DNA of 64,000 nt from Methylobacterium nodulans ORS 2060 (GCF_000022085.1 NC_011894.1:3685501-3749500), one strand, 5' to 3'. Positions 1-8,208 are shown, counted from the stretch's first letter. A program made the numbers and translations. The notes: generated by a model from the sequence alone, not told the origin.

Positions 1-39
1 TTAAAATTCATTAATTTATCGCATAAGACATTAGATTGA

Positions 40-165
40 GAAGACAGTTATAAATTCTCCTCTATCCAATTTGCTTCAAATGTTTGGGACAGCATCCTTC
101 ACAACGATGAGTCCAGCTCCCGTCTCGTGCGCATCGAGCAGGCGGTCAAGGCTATTGTGGCGTAG
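40..165 (+). other. Low-GC start of window with a short open 3' reading frame
   Basis: The first ~100 bases are strikingly AT-rich compared with everything after them. One frame is open from just after a TGA at 37-39 to a TAG at 163-165 and ends in a plausible helical tail (..VRIEQAVKAIVA). It has no start codon in the window and a stop just upstream, so it may be a remnant of a phage gene or chance. A terminator-like hairpin follows at 196. No function can be given. Confidence 0.25.
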
Positions 166-195
166 CCGCTCTGCGCAACAGCAGTCTCCTCCACA

Positions 196-220
196 GCCCC
201 GCCCTTGCGGGGGGCATTTT
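196..220 (+). terminator. GC hairpin followed by ATTTT
   Basis: GCCCCGC and GCGGGGGGC flank a CTT-containing loop and are followed by ATTTT. This is the usual shape of an intrinsic terminator on +. It would separate whatever reads in from the left from the operon that begins at 334. Confidence 0.5.
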
Positions 221-244
221 CGTTTGCGGCGTCACCATCGCGCG

Positions 245-306
245 GACAAATTTTGTCACCTAGTTGGAAACGCGTGCTTGACCCGTTACCGGGTTGGTGA
301 CAGCAT
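245..306 (+). promoter_or_regulatory. Putative promoter/operator region of the phage early operon
   Basis: Two small inverted repeats lie here: GACAAA-T-TTTGTC (245-257) and ACCCG-TTAC-CGGGT (281-294). The second sits inside the 17-base spacer of a possible promoter, TTGACC (278-283) and CAGCAT (301-306, a weak -10). That layout would suit repressor control of the operon starting at 334. No repressor gene is in the window, so this is inferred from position and symmetry only. Confidence 0.35.
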
Positions 307-333
307 TAAGCCATCCACCACGGATGGCCCGCC

Positions 334-591
334 ATGCTCACCCGCCCCCAACCCGACCTGATCGCATCCGCGCCGCGCCCGCGTGCGCCGCGCTTCCCCG
401 CCGAGATCTTCCCCGCCTTCGAGCCGCCGCTGTTCCTGCGCGGGCCGCTGCCCGAGGATGAGCCGCAGCGCGAGCCCGCGGACCGCGATTGGCTCGCGAC
501 GGGCCTCGTCATCATCGCGGCGGCGATCCTCATCGCGCTGGCCCTGAGCGGCGGCGCGCTGGTCAACGCGGTGCGTGGGGGCGTGCTCTGA
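334..591 (+). CDS. Small single-pass membrane protein, phage element
   Basis: An 85-residue protein, proline- and arginine-rich over residues 1-48, with one hydrophobic segment at about residues 54-75 (LATGLVIIAAAILIALAL) near the C-terminus. It is the first gene of the + strand operon, and its TGA overlaps the ATG of the next gene. I do not recognise the family. A small anchored phage protein (superinfection exclusion or a holin-like role) is possible, but nothing in the sequence shows it. Confidence 0.6.
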   Translation: MLTRPQPDLIASAPRPRAPRFPAEIFPAFEPPLFLRGPLPEDEPQREPADRDWLATGLVIIAAAILIALALSGGALVNAVRGGVL

Positions 592-1004
592 TGGCCGCCC
601 TCACCCTCCCCGCCAGGCGCATCACCGCCCGGTCCCTCGTCGCTGCCCGGCTGGCGGCCGCCCGCGACGCCCTGCTCTGCGCCGAGCGCTACCTCGACGA
701 GGTCACCGTCGCACTCCACGCCGGCGACACCGGGCTGTCCCGGGTTGGCGCCTCGGATGACGCGGTGATCCGCGAGGTCCGGGAGCGGGCCTTCGCCGCC
801 CGCCGCGCCTACGACACCCTGCGCCTCGAGCTGCTGACGCCTGAGGAGCACGCGCTCACCCCGAACGACGAGGACGACATGGCCTCGGCGCTGCGGCTGC
901 GGCTGTGCGCCAACGAGGAGGCCGAGACGGCCCCGGGCGAGCTCGACTTCATCGAGGAAAGCCGCCGCGAATACGTCCTCCAGGCGCACGGGCGGGGGTG
1001 CTGA
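591..1004 (+). CDS. Phage hypothetical protein, helical
   Basis: 137 residues, predicted largely alpha-helical with alternating acidic and basic stretches and no membrane segment. The ATG at 591 overlaps the previous stop. An upstream in-frame start at 489 would lie inside the preceding gene and is less likely. Its own stop overlaps the next ATG (ATGA), so it is translationally coupled on both sides. No family recognised. Confidence 0.6.
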   Translation: MAALTLPARRITARSLVAARLAAARDALLCAERYLDEVTVALHAGDTGLSRVGASDDAVIREVRERAFAARRAYDTLRLELLTPEEHALTPNDEDDMASALRLRLCANEEAETAPGELDFIEESRREYVLQAHGRGC

Positions 1005-1375
1005 TGAGCGCGCCCTACAGTCTTCCCTGGTCGCTCGGCTCGGTCGAACACGCAAACGGCGACCCCGTCGCCGACACGACGGTCATCTGGCTATCGAATG
1101 GCGGGACGATCGAAGTCGAGGAGACCAAGAACGCGGGCCGGATCGCGAACCTGATTCTAGCCGCGCCGGATCTGCTCGATGCACTACACGGAGATCCAGA
1201 CTGCCCGGAGATTAGCCCTCTCTCGTGGCTCAAGTCTCTGATCGACCACTGCAAGGAACGTGGCCCGAAGCCGGACGAGGAAGATCCGGACGCGTGGTTC
1301 ACGATGGTGCGGGAGGCCGAGGAGCTTCACCGCAAGGGCACGGCTGCCGTCTCGAAGGCGGAGGGCCGGTCATGA
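1004..1375 (+). CDS. Phage hypothetical protein with an 'AAPDLL' motif
   Basis: 123 residues. Residues ~45-60 read ...NAGRIANLILAAPDLLDAL. This resembles a short motif common in phage accessory proteins in which a run such as ARLIAAAPDLL follows a small beta-rich N-terminal part. The start at 1004 overlaps the previous stop. Function unknown; it belongs to the coupled operon. Confidence 0.6.
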   Translation: MSAPYSLPWSLGSVEHANGDPVADTTVIWLSNGGTIEVEETKNAGRIANLILAAPDLLDALHGDPDCPEISPLSWLKSLIDHCKERGPKPDEEDPDAWFTMVREAEELHRKGTAAVSKAEGRS

Positions 1376-1647
1376 CCGGCTCCGTCATCAGCCTCAGCAC
1401 CGGTCGGCCGATCGACGCACGCTTCCTGCCCGCCTTCGCGAGCCTCGAAGCGCAGCGGCGCGCCGCGGTGGCGGCGGAGAGCGTCAGCGCTCTCCTGGTC
1501 GTTGCGACCGACCTGGTGCGCATCGATGCGCTCCTTGCATTCGCTGACCCGGTCCTGGCGGATCAGGTGCGGGAGGTCCTGCGGCACGCAGCCGGGGTGA
1601 TCATCCCCGAACTGGACGCGGCAGTCGCGCAGGCGCGGAGGGCGTGA
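1372..1647 (+). CDS. Phage hypothetical protein
   Basis: 91 residues, alanine-rich and mostly helical, with no cysteines and no membrane segment. The ATG at 1372 overlaps the stop of the preceding gene by four bases. It ends just before the adenine methyltransferase. No family recognised. Confidence 0.55.
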   Translation: MTGSVISLSTGRPIDARFLPAFASLEAQRRAAVAAESVSALLVVATDLVRIDALLAFADPVLADQVREVLRHAAGVIIPELDAAVAQARRA

Positions 1648-1649
1648 CC

Positions 1650-2414
1650 ATGCGCGTCTCTCCCGACGTCCTGGCGGTGCTCGACCGCGCCACCTGCACC
1701 GGCAACGCCCTGTCGCTTGCGCATCTCGGGCAACTCGATCGCAAGCTCTACGCCGCCGTCGACAACGTGCTGCAGGCGGCGGGCGGAAAGTGGAACCGCA
1801 AGGCTGCGGCCCACCTGTTCGACGGCGATGCGGCCGACGCGATAGAGCCCATCTTGCTCACCGGCGAGGTCACGTCTCGCAGGCAAGAATTCCAGCAGTT
1901 CGACACGCCGCCCGAGCTTGCCGCTCACGTCGTCGCTCTAGCTGACATTCACCCTGGCATGTTCGTGCTGGAGCCCAGCGCTGGCAATGGCGCGCTGGCA
2001 ATCCCGGCAGCGGACGCGGGCGCTGACGTCCAATGCTTCGAGCTTGATCCGAAGCGGGCATTTGCGCTGAGCGAGATCGGGCCGGGACGTTTCGACGTCA
2101 CTTGCTGCGACTTCGTGGCCGTGCCACCTGCGCCGGTCAACGACCGCGTCGTGATGAACCCACCGTACTCGAAGCGGCAGGACATCCGCCACGTGCGCCA
2201 TGCGGTGCGGTTCCTTAAGCCCGGCGGCCGGCTCATCGCCATCATGGCGGCGAGCATCACCTTTTCGACTGTGCGCGAGGTCGCCGAATTCCGCGACTTC
2301 CTGGCCGAGCACAACGCCACCGTCGAGACGCTGCCGGAGGGGTCGTTCAAGGCGTCCGGCACAAGCGTCAACACCGTGCTGGTCGCCCTCGACATGCCAG
2401 GAGGCGCGTCGTGA
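1650..2414 (+). CDS. N6-adenine DNA methyltransferase (phage type)
   Basis: 254 residues. A Rossmann-type methyltransferase: SAM-binding motif I LEPSAGNGALA (about residues 107-117), then an acidic residue in FELDPKRA, then catalytic motif IV NPPY at about residue 170. NPPY is the signature of amino-methyltransferases acting on adenine N6 in DNA. It probably modifies phage DNA against host restriction or for regulation. The ATG at 1650 was chosen; a GTG at 1644 overlapping the previous stop is an alternative. No cognate endonuclease is adjacent, apart from a generic HNH protein directly downstream, so it is best read as an orphan methyltransferase. Confidence 0.85.
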   Translation: MRVSPDVLAVLDRATCTGNALSLAHLGQLDRKLYAAVDNVLQAAGGKWNRKAAAHLFDGDAADAIEPILLTGEVTSRRQEFQQFDTPPELAAHVVALADIHPGMFVLEPSAGNGALAIPAADAGADVQCFELDPKRAFALSEIGPGRFDVTCCDFVAVPPAPVNDRVVMNPPYSKRQDIRHVRHAVRFLKPGGRLIAIMAASITFSTVREVAEFRDFLAEHNATVETLPEGSFKASGTSVNTVLVALDMPGGAS

Positions 2415-2932
2415 TGGCCGCCGCCCGCACTCCGCGCGCGAAGCGCCCCGACGAGATGACCCGCTTCCGCGCGTGGCTCACGGCCAACGGCGCGGAGGTC
2501 CTGGCGCCGACCAACCCCTACGAAGTGGTCCGCTTCCGCGGCTCGCAGGGCGTGTCGATCATCTACCGAAGCGACACCAAGCCGATCTCGCGCATGACGG
2601 GGCAGGCTGCCGAGGCGCTCGCCACCTTCCGGCGCGGCGAGGCGATGCGCTTCGTCCCGGCGACGGGCAAGACAGCGCCCGCGAAGATCGAGCCGATTGT
2701 CCGGGCACTCCTCGAGCGCGACGGCCCGACCTGCTTCTACTGCGACGCGCCGTTCAGCGAGACCTTGCCGCCGACGCGCGAGCACCTCCTGAGCCGCACG
2801 CACAGCGGCCCGGATCACATCGCGAACCAAGCGCTCGCCTGCCAGCCCTGCAACCTGAAGGCCGGTCACCTCTCGCTCGTCGAGAAGATCCGCCTGCGCG
2901 ATCGGCTTCGGGCCGAGAGGAGCGCGTCGTGA
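2414..2932 (+). CDS. HNH endonuclease
   Basis: 172 residues. The C-terminal half has a zinc-binding HNH fold: CFYC at about residue 109, then REHLLSR (the catalytic His region), a conserved Asn in HIANQALAC, and a second CxxC in ACQPC. The N-terminal ~90 residues are a separate small alpha/beta part that I do not recognise. Start chosen at ATG 2414; a GTG three bases upstream is possible. It follows the adenine methyltransferase immediately. HNH proteins in early phage operons may be homing, packaging or recombination nucleases; the exact role is not evident. Confidence 0.8.
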   Translation: MAAARTPRAKRPDEMTRFRAWLTANGAEVLAPTNPYEVVRFRGSQGVSIIYRSDTKPISRMTGQAAEALATFRRGEAMRFVPATGKTAPAKIEPIVRALLERDGPTCFYCDAPFSETLPPTREHLLSRTHSGPDHIANQALACQPCNLKAGHLSLVEKIRLRDRLRAERSAS

Positions 2933-3240
2933 CGCCCGCCGAATCCTCCCAGACCTTCCGTGCCTACCTCGGCGCGCTCGGCTGCCCGGCCCCGTGGGCA
3001 GTCGTTGAGCGGTCCGGCCGGATGATCGTCGACGCCGAGGGCAAGCCCTGCGCTTCGGCGATGCCGGTCGCCTCGGTGGCCATCGTGCATGAGCGGGCCG
3101 AGATCATCTGCTCGGCGGTCAACGCGATGGCCGGTGTCCTGCCGGCAGGCGCCATGGCGCCGCTCGACCCGGCCCACCTCGATGCGCTGTCGGCCGAGAC
3201 GGCGCACTTCCTCCGGCGCGTCGGCGGGGGCGCGTCGTGA
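2929..3240 (+). CDS. Phage hypothetical protein, GTG start
   Basis: 103 residues from a GTG that overlaps the HNH gene's stop (GTGA). No membrane segment and no recognised motif. Residues ~35-55 form a hydrophobic strand pattern around SAMPVASVAIVHERAEIICSAV. Its own stop overlaps the exonuclease GTG. Position between the HNH and the RecE/T-like pair suggests an accessory to DNA metabolism, but that is only context. Confidence 0.55.
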   Translation: MTPAESSQTFRAYLGALGCPAPWAVVERSGRMIVDAEGKPCASAMPVASVAIVHERAEIICSAVNAMAGVLPAGAMAPLDPAHLDALSAETAHFLRRVGGGAS

Positions 3241-4187
3241 AGATCGAGCGCCACCGCATCAACCCGGCAAAGGATCGCGCCGGCTGGCTCGCGCTGCGGG
3301 CCCAGGACATCACCGCCTCGGTGGCGGGGGCCGTGCTGGGGGTCCACGAGTACACGACCCGCTTCGAGCTCCACGCGCTCAAGGCCGGGCTTCTCTCCGA
3401 GGATCCGACCGAGACCCTGGCGATGCGCCGGGGCCGACTCCTCGAGGACGATGCGCTGCAGGTCCTGCGCGAGGACCGGCCGCGCTGGAAGGTGACCCCG
3501 GCGAACAATGTCTACCTGCGCGCCCCGGAGCTGCGGATCGGCTGCACGCCGGACGCCTACGCCGTCGATCCCGAGCGCCCCGGGCGGGGCATCATTCAGG
3601 TGAAGACGACCTCCGATATCGTCTTCCGGCACAAGTGGCGGACCGAGGGCGGCGAGATCGAACTGCCGCTCTGGATCGCCGTCCAGGCGATTGTCGAGGC
3701 GAGGCTGACCAAAGCCGCCTGGGCGGCGGTCGCGCTCCTCGTGGTCGGGCACGACCTCAATCTGCACGTAGTCGAGATCCCGCTGCACGCCGGGATCTGG
3801 GATCGCCTCGTGCAGGAGGTCCGCGCCTTCTGGCAGGGCGTCGCGGACGGCGTGCCGCCGCCGGCCGACTACAGCCGCGACGGCGATGCCCTCGCCGCGC
3901 TCTACCCGCCAGATGACGGCCTGCCGGTGCTCGACCTGTCGGGCGACAACCGGGCGCCAGCCTTGGTCGATGAGCGCGCCGCCGCGGCGGTCACAATCCG
4001 CGAAGCCGAGAAGGTCAAGAAGGCCCTCGATGCCGAGTTGATCGAGAAGCTCGCCGGCTACACCCAGGCGACCCTCGGCGACGGCCGGCTGATCGTCCGC
4101 AAAACCCAGCACCGGGCCTCCTACACGGTCCAGGCGACCTTCTTCCCCACCATCACCATCCGCACCCCCCGAAAGGCAGCCGCATGA
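3237..4187 (+). CDS. YqaJ/lambda-exonuclease-type recombination nuclease
   Basis: 316 residues from a GTG start. The N-terminal ~220 residues match a YqaJ-type PD-(D/E)xK exonuclease: WLALRAQDITASVAGAVLG near the start, a conserved Glu in LLEDDALQ, the core GCTPDAYAV with the catalytic Asp, and IIQVKTTS with the E/QxK element. Residues beyond ~220 form a helical tail ending in a basic strand. Such enzymes resect double-stranded DNA and act with an annealing protein, which is the very next gene (four-base overlap). The pair is a phage homologous recombination module. Confidence 0.88.
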   Translation: MKIERHRINPAKDRAGWLALRAQDITASVAGAVLGVHEYTTRFELHALKAGLLSEDPTETLAMRRGRLLEDDALQVLREDRPRWKVTPANNVYLRAPELRIGCTPDAYAVDPERPGRGIIQVKTTSDIVFRHKWRTEGGEIELPLWIAVQAIVEARLTKAAWAAVALLVVGHDLNLHVVEIPLHAGIWDRLVQEVRAFWQGVADGVPPPADYSRDGDALAALYPPDDGLPVLDLSGDNRAPALVDERAAAAVTIREAEKVKKALDAELIEKLAGYTQATLGDGRLIVRKTQHRASYTVQATFFPTITIRTPRKAAA

Positions 4188-5095
4188 CCGCTGGAGCCCT
4201 CACCCTGTCCGATGCCGAGCGCCGCGTGGCCGAGCGCGTTGATCCCGCCGCCACCGCGGCCCTGTCCGTATCCGCCGAGAGCGGCGGCGTCGCGTTCGCC
4301 AATGCCGGCCAGCTGATGGAGTTCGCCAAGCTGATGGCCGTCTCGTCAGCGGGCGTCCGCAAGCACCTGCGTGGCAACCCGGGCGCCTGCCTCGCGATCT
4401 GCACCCAGGCCGTCGAGTGGGGGATGTCGCCCTACGCGGTCGCGAACAACTCCTACTTCGTCAACGACCAGATCGCCTTCGAGTCGAAGCTGGTTCAGGC
4501 CGTCATCCTGAAGCGCGCGCCGATTAAGGGCCGGATCCGGTTCGAGTACACAGGCGACGGCGACGAGCGGCGGTGCCGCGCCTGGGCCCGTCTCGCCGAC
4601 GAGCCGGACGAGGTGGTCGACTACCTCTCCCCGCCGCTCGGCAAGATCACGCCGAAGAACTCGCCCCTGTGGAAGCAGGACCCCGACCAGCAGCTCGCCT
4701 ACTTCTCGGGTCGGGCGCTTTGCCGGCGGCACTTCCCGGACGTGTTGCTCGGCGTCTACGCGGACGACGAGATCGAGGTCGCGCCGCGCGGGCCGGATCA
4801 GGCCCGCGATGTCACGCCTAGGGGGTTGGCCGGGCGACTCGACGCGCTCGCTGCAGCCCCACCGCCGACCGCTTCGGCTGCTGTGGACGCCTTCACCGAT
4901 ACCGAGGCCCCCGGGAATGGCCCGGCGACAGCTCCGGCCGAGGATGAGCCCGAAACCGGCGCGCAGGGCGCCGACGTCGGCGAGAGCGGCGACTGGCACG
5001 ACCCGGCCTTGGGCGGCGCCGCAGACGATTTCCCGGGCAACGACGCCCTGAGCGACATGCGCACGGGCCGCCGCTCGTCCAGGTGGGAGGCCTGA
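4184..5095 (+). CDS. recT: RecT-family single-strand annealing protein
   Basis: 303 residues. The RecT core is at about residues 45-205, including GACLAICTQAVEWGMSPYAV, then NSYFVNDQIAFESKLVQAVI and WKQDPDQQLAYFSGRALCRR, which are typical RecT landmarks. Beyond ~215 the protein is a disordered acidic/alanine tail. It should bind ssDNA exposed by the upstream exonuclease and anneal it to homologous DNA. The coupled start (ATGA overlap) supports co-expression at fixed ratio. Confidence 0.9.
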   Translation: MTAGALTLSDAERRVAERVDPAATAALSVSAESGGVAFANAGQLMEFAKLMAVSSAGVRKHLRGNPGACLAICTQAVEWGMSPYAVANNSYFVNDQIAFESKLVQAVILKRAPIKGRIRFEYTGDGDERRCRAWARLADEPDEVVDYLSPPLGKITPKNSPLWKQDPDQQLAYFSGRALCRRHFPDVLLGVYADDEIEVAPRGPDQARDVTPRGLAGRLDALAAAPPPTASAAVDAFTDTEAPGNGPATAPAEDEPETGAQGADVGESGDWHDPALGGAADDFPGNDALSDMRTGRRSSRWEA

Positions 5096-5098
5096 CCG

Positions 5099-5557
5099 AT
5101 GCGCGCCCTCCCCATCACGATCACGGCCGACGACTCGAGGCACTTCAACCTCGCTATCGGGAACGGCGAGAACACCCAGCACGCCACGGGCCTCGCGTGG
5201 GACGAGCTCCTCGGCATGGTGGGTGTGCTCACCCACCCCGAAATCCGATCCGCGCCCTACGGCATCAGCAAGGTCCGCGCGGTGGCGGCCGAGGAGGCGC
5301 CTTGCGTCCCGCGGCGCGAGGAGCCGGCGCTGACCACCGAGCCGCTCGCCGTCATCCGCATGACCATCGTCCAAGCCGAGCGGCTCACGGCCGCGATGTC
5401 GGAACTGCTGGCTTGGTGCGAGGGCTTTCGGGCGGCTCTCGGCGACGATCCAACCCGCCAGCCTCCCGGCATCGAGCACGCCTTTGCGGCGCGCAACCTC
5501 ATCCGGACTGCGCTCCACGAAGCTCGCGGCGACGAGTCCGGCGACCTGCCGTTCTGA
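5099..5557 (+). CDS. Phage hypothetical protein downstream of recT
   Basis: 152 residues. Residues ~15-60 include a stretch of the type LAWDELLGMVGVLTHPEIR, and the C-terminus ends with an acidic tail GDESGDLPF. A short DLPF-type acidic tail is also seen on single-strand binding proteins, but the rest does not look like an SSB fold to me. Its location after recT fits an accessory of recombination or replication. Function not assigned. Confidence 0.55.
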   Translation: MRALPITITADDSRHFNLAIGNGENTQHATGLAWDELLGMVGVLTHPEIRSAPYGISKVRAVAAEEAPCVPRREEPALTTEPLAVIRMTIVQAERLTAAMSELLAWCEGFRAALGDDPTRQPPGIEHAFAARNLIRTALHEARGDESGDLPF

Positions 5558-5567
5558 GGGCCCGGCG

Positions 5568-6014
5568 ATGCTCAGCACCACCGCGCTCCAGACCGACCGC
5601 CACAACATCCGCTCGCGCCGCACTTACGCCGCGCGCGAGGCGGCCGAGCGGCCTGTCCTACCGCTGCCGACGATCATCATCGTGGAGGCCTGCGGCTACG
5701 ACACCGCGCTCGCCAACCCCGGCGCCGTGGTGCTGGACAAGGCTTATCGCTGCGTCCGGTGCGGCCGGCATCGCCTCGACCTCCGTCACGTCGGCACGTT
5801 CGAGCTGCTCGCCTTCCTGTTCAGCGAGCGGGTCGGGCTGGCGGTGAGCCGCGCCGAGGCCATGGCTGCGGCCCGCCCCGGCAAGCCGATGAGCGATGCC
5901 CGGCAATCCCAGCTCGTGCGCCGCGCCAACGCGGTGCTCGCCCCTCTGCACCTGCACGTCGAAACGATCTGGGGCGGCTCCCTCCGCCTCGTCGCCATCC
6001 CGGGAGACGCCTGA
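5568..6014 (+). CDS. Phage protein with CxxC pair and OmpR-like winged-helix C-terminus
   Basis: 148 residues from ATG 5568. A CVRC pair lies at about residues 63-66. The following ~80 residues (FELLAFLF..., VSRAEAM..., QLVRRANAVLAPL..., VETIWGGSLRLV) have the order and spacing of a transcriptional regulatory winged helix of the OmpR/CtrA C-terminal type, where the last elements normally read [11 protein letters not shown]. There is no receiver domain. I infer a small DNA-binding regulator, with modest confidence because the similarity is by eye. Confidence 0.5.
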   Translation: MLSTTALQTDRHNIRSRRTYAAREAAERPVLPLPTIIIVEACGYDTALANPGAVVLDKAYRCVRCGRHRLDLRHVGTFELLAFLFSERVGLAVSRAEAMAAARPGKPMSDARQSQLVRRANAVLAPLHLHVETIWGGSLRLVAIPGDA

Positions 6015-6016
6015 CC

Positions 6017-6424
6017 ATGCGCGCTGCTGATCTCCGCGAACTCGACATCCCCTCGCTGCGCCTTGCCGCCGATATCGCGGCGCGCAACCAGGGTGACGTT
6101 GCCCTCCTCGCAGCCCGGTTCGTGGCGGGCGCAGACGACTGCCTGCCACATACCCGGGTCGCAGCGGCGCACACCGAGGCGCAGGCGCGGGACATGGTCG
6201 CGATCGCGGGGCTCGTCGCGCTGGTCGAGCGCCACGCTGACCAGCTGCTCCCGATCTTCGAAGCGCTGGAGCGCGGCGAGGAGGTGACCATCCGCCAGAG
6301 CCGGGCGGCGGAGCTGGTCCGGCCGCGCAGCGCGGTCCCGGTGAGGTCCCACTGGCCGGTGATGCGGCGGCCCGGGACGGTGATGGGACCCGTCGCGGTC
6401 GCGATGGCGGCGGAGGTGCGGTGA
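6017..6424 (+). CDS. Phage hypothetical protein
   Basis: 135 residues. The N-terminal ~90 are helical (LRLAADIAARNQGDVALLAARF, ARDMVAIAGLVALVERHADQLLPIFEALERGE); the tail is basic and proline-rich. The ATG at 6017 lies two bases after the previous stop. Its stop overlaps the next ATG. Not recognised. Confidence 0.55.
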   Translation: MRAADLRELDIPSLRLAADIAARNQGDVALLAARFVAGADDCLPHTRVAAAHTEAQARDMVAIAGLVALVERHADQLLPIFEALERGEEVTIRQSRAAELVRPRSAVPVRSHWPVMRRPGTVMGPVAVAMAAEVR

Positions 6425-6621
6425 TGCGCTCCGACCTCGTCGACCTCACCGTTGAGATCGCCCGCGAGACGGACCTCGCCGTGCTCGTCCACGAGGGCGA
6501 CAAGAGCAAGGCCGTGTGGCTGCCGAAGAGCGTCGTGGAAATCGTCCGCGACGATCCGATGCCCGGCCTCGCCACCATCACCCTGCCCGAGCGGGTCGCT
6601 GTCGAGAAAGGGCTGGTCTGA
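6424..6621 (+). CDS. Small phage protein with a VWLPKS motif
   Basis: 65 residues, with beta-strand character. It reads LAVLVHEGDKSKAVWLPKS... then ITLPERVAVEKGLV. I recall similar tiny phage proteins with a WLP(K/R)S..VE core and a terminal 'EKGL(V/I)' sequence, function unknown. Start set at ATG 6424 (overlapping the previous TGA); a GTG at 6421 is the alternative. Confidence 0.6.
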   Translation: MRSDLVDLTVEIARETDLAVLVHEGDKSKAVWLPKSVVEIVRDDPMPGLATITLPERVAVEKGLV

Positions 6622-7340
6622 TGGTCGATCGTCCCATCATCTTCAGCGCGCCCATGATCAGGGCGCTCCTCGCCGGCCGGAAGACGCAGACGCGACGCCT
6701 CTGCAAACCCATGAACAAGTGGGTGCACCAGGAGGGCCGAGAGGTCCGCCTGCATCAAGGGCAGTGGTGCCACTTCCTGCAGGACGCCGAACTGCCGATC
6801 GAGCGGCTCCGCTTGCCCTGGCAGGTCGGAGACCGCCTCTGGGTCCGGGAGACCTGGGCTGTCGGCAACATCTACGACGGCATCCCGCCGCGCAACATCA
6901 ACCCGGGCGGCAAGCCGAATTGGTGCGGCATCCGGTACGCCGCAACCGATGAGCGCCTTGGGATCAAGGATCGCTCGCCGATCCACATGCCGCGGTGGGC
7001 CTCGCGCCTCACCCTGATCGTCACGGACGTCCGCGTCGAGCGGCTGCAGGACATCAGCGAGGAGGACGCCCGAGCCGAGGGCTGCGAGCACGATCTCTGG
7101 GACCATGCGCTTGCCGTCCGCGACTACAGCGCGCCCGACAAGTGGCTCTGCGGTTGGGGGACGCTCGAAGGGCGACCCGGCTACGTGCCGGAGGAGCGCA
7201 TCTTCCGCGAGAGCTTTCGCTCTCTCTGGGAGAGCATCAACGGCGCCAAGTCCTGGGCGGATAATCCATGGATCTGTGCCAGTAGTTTCCGCGTCATCCA
7301 GCAGAACATCGACGCGATCGACATCGGGAGGGCTGCGTGA
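6621..7340 (+). CDS. ASCH-like phage protein (long form)
   Basis: 239 residues. It begins MVDRPIIFSAPMIRALLAGRKTQTRRL, then GDRLWVRETWAV, then MPRWASRLTLIV with VRVERLQDISEEDARAEG, and ends WADNPWICASSFRVI. This is the familiar phage family with an ASCH/PUA-like fold: the GRKTQTRR element, the WVRETW strand and the 'I(S/T)EEDA..EG' helix. ASCH domains are thought to bind RNA or modified nucleotides. A role in nucleic acid modification is suggested by its neighbours, not by visible catalytic residues. ATG 6621 overlaps the previous stop. Confidence 0.75.
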   Translation: MVDRPIIFSAPMIRALLAGRKTQTRRLCKPMNKWVHQEGREVRLHQGQWCHFLQDAELPIERLRLPWQVGDRLWVRETWAVGNIYDGIPPRNINPGGKPNWCGIRYAATDERLGIKDRSPIHMPRWASRLTLIVTDVRVERLQDISEEDARAEGCEHDLWDHALAVRDYSAPDKWLCGWGTLEGRPGYVPEERIFRESFRSLWESINGAKSWADNPWICASSFRVIQQNIDAIDIGRAA

Positions 7341-7780
7341 TGGACCGCCTCCCGACCAAGGCCCTCTCGATCCGGCAGCCTTGGGCACACCTGATCCTGC
7401 ACCACGGCAAGGACGTCGAGAACCGCTCCTGGTCGACCCGCTACCGCGGCCCGGTCCTGATCCATGCCGCAAAGGGCATGACGGACGACGAGTGGGACGA
7501 TGCGATGGACCTGCTCGACGCCATCTCGCGCCAGGACCGCGAAACCGTCCTGCGCCGCCGGGCGCGGGTGCACAACGGGATGCGCCGCGGCGGCATCGTG
7601 GGTGTCGTCGACATCACGGACTGCGTTCGTGACAGCGGGTCTCCGTGGTTCTTCGGACCCATCGGCTTCGTGCTCACCAATCCGCGACCGCTGCCCTTCG
7701 TGCCCTGCCGCGGCCAGCTCGGCTTCTTCGACGTGCCGGGCGAAGTTCTCGACGCCCTCCAGACGGGAAGGGCCGCCTGA
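7340..7780 (+). CDS. ASCH-domain protein (short form)
   Basis: 146 residues. An ASCH/PUA-like domain spans nearly the whole protein: ALSIRQPWAHLILHHGKDVENRSW at the N-terminus (the family's SIRQPWA and K-x-x-E-N-R landmarks), RYRGPVLIHAAKG, then GGIVGVVDITDCV, and PWFFGPIGFVLTNPRPL. Related domains bind RNA or modified bases. It sits directly behind a second ASCH-like gene, so the element carries a tandem pair. Start at ATG 7340, overlapping the upstream stop. Confidence 0.8.
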   Translation: MDRLPTKALSIRQPWAHLILHHGKDVENRSWSTRYRGPVLIHAAKGMTDDEWDDAMDLLDAISRQDRETVLRRRARVHNGMRRGGIVGVVDITDCVRDSGSPWFFGPIGFVLTNPRPLPFVPCRGQLGFFDVPGEVLDALQTGRAA

Positions 7781-8208
7781 TGCCTATGACCCTCCGCATC
7801 CTCAAGAAGAAGAGCAAGCAGGCCGCCGAGATCCTGACCAAGCACTATGCCGACCAGATCTCGGACATCTTCCTCGCCGAACGGTGTGAGAACTATCACG
7901 GGCTCGTCATCCGCTGCGGCTGCCCGAAGCGAGACGACGACCTTCGGAGGTGCGACCACCAGTGGCACCCGCTGCCCGGCACGCCGATGACCGGCGAGGT
8001 ATCCGGCTACTACGAACCCGAGTGGAACGAGCGCACCGCGTGGGAGACGCTGTGGCAGCTCGTGCATTGGGGCGAGCGCCCGGCGACCATGACGGACCGG
8101 GAGTGGTGGCGCACCAAAGCCATCACCGGCACCGAGCCGGTCGACGTGGACGCGCTCGTCGCCGAGTGGGAGCGCGAAGACGCCCTCGACGCAGCGAGGG
8201 CCGCATGA
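7780..8208 (+). CDS. Phage hypothetical protein with Cys/His cluster
   Basis: 142 residues. A basic N-terminus is followed by a possible metal-binding group CENYH..IRCGC..RRCDH (about residues 36-59), then a tryptophan-rich C-terminal half (WETLWQLVHWGERP, REWWRTK). ATG 7780 overlaps the ASCH gene stop, and its own stop overlaps the cytosine methyltransferase start. Family not recognised. Confidence 0.55.
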   Translation: MPMTLRILKKKSKQAAEILTKHYADQISDIFLAERCENYHGLVIRCGCPKRDDDLRRCDHQWHPLPGTPMTGEVSGYYEPEWNERTAWETLWQLVHWGERPATMTDREWWRTKAITGTEPVDVDALVAEWEREDALDAARAA

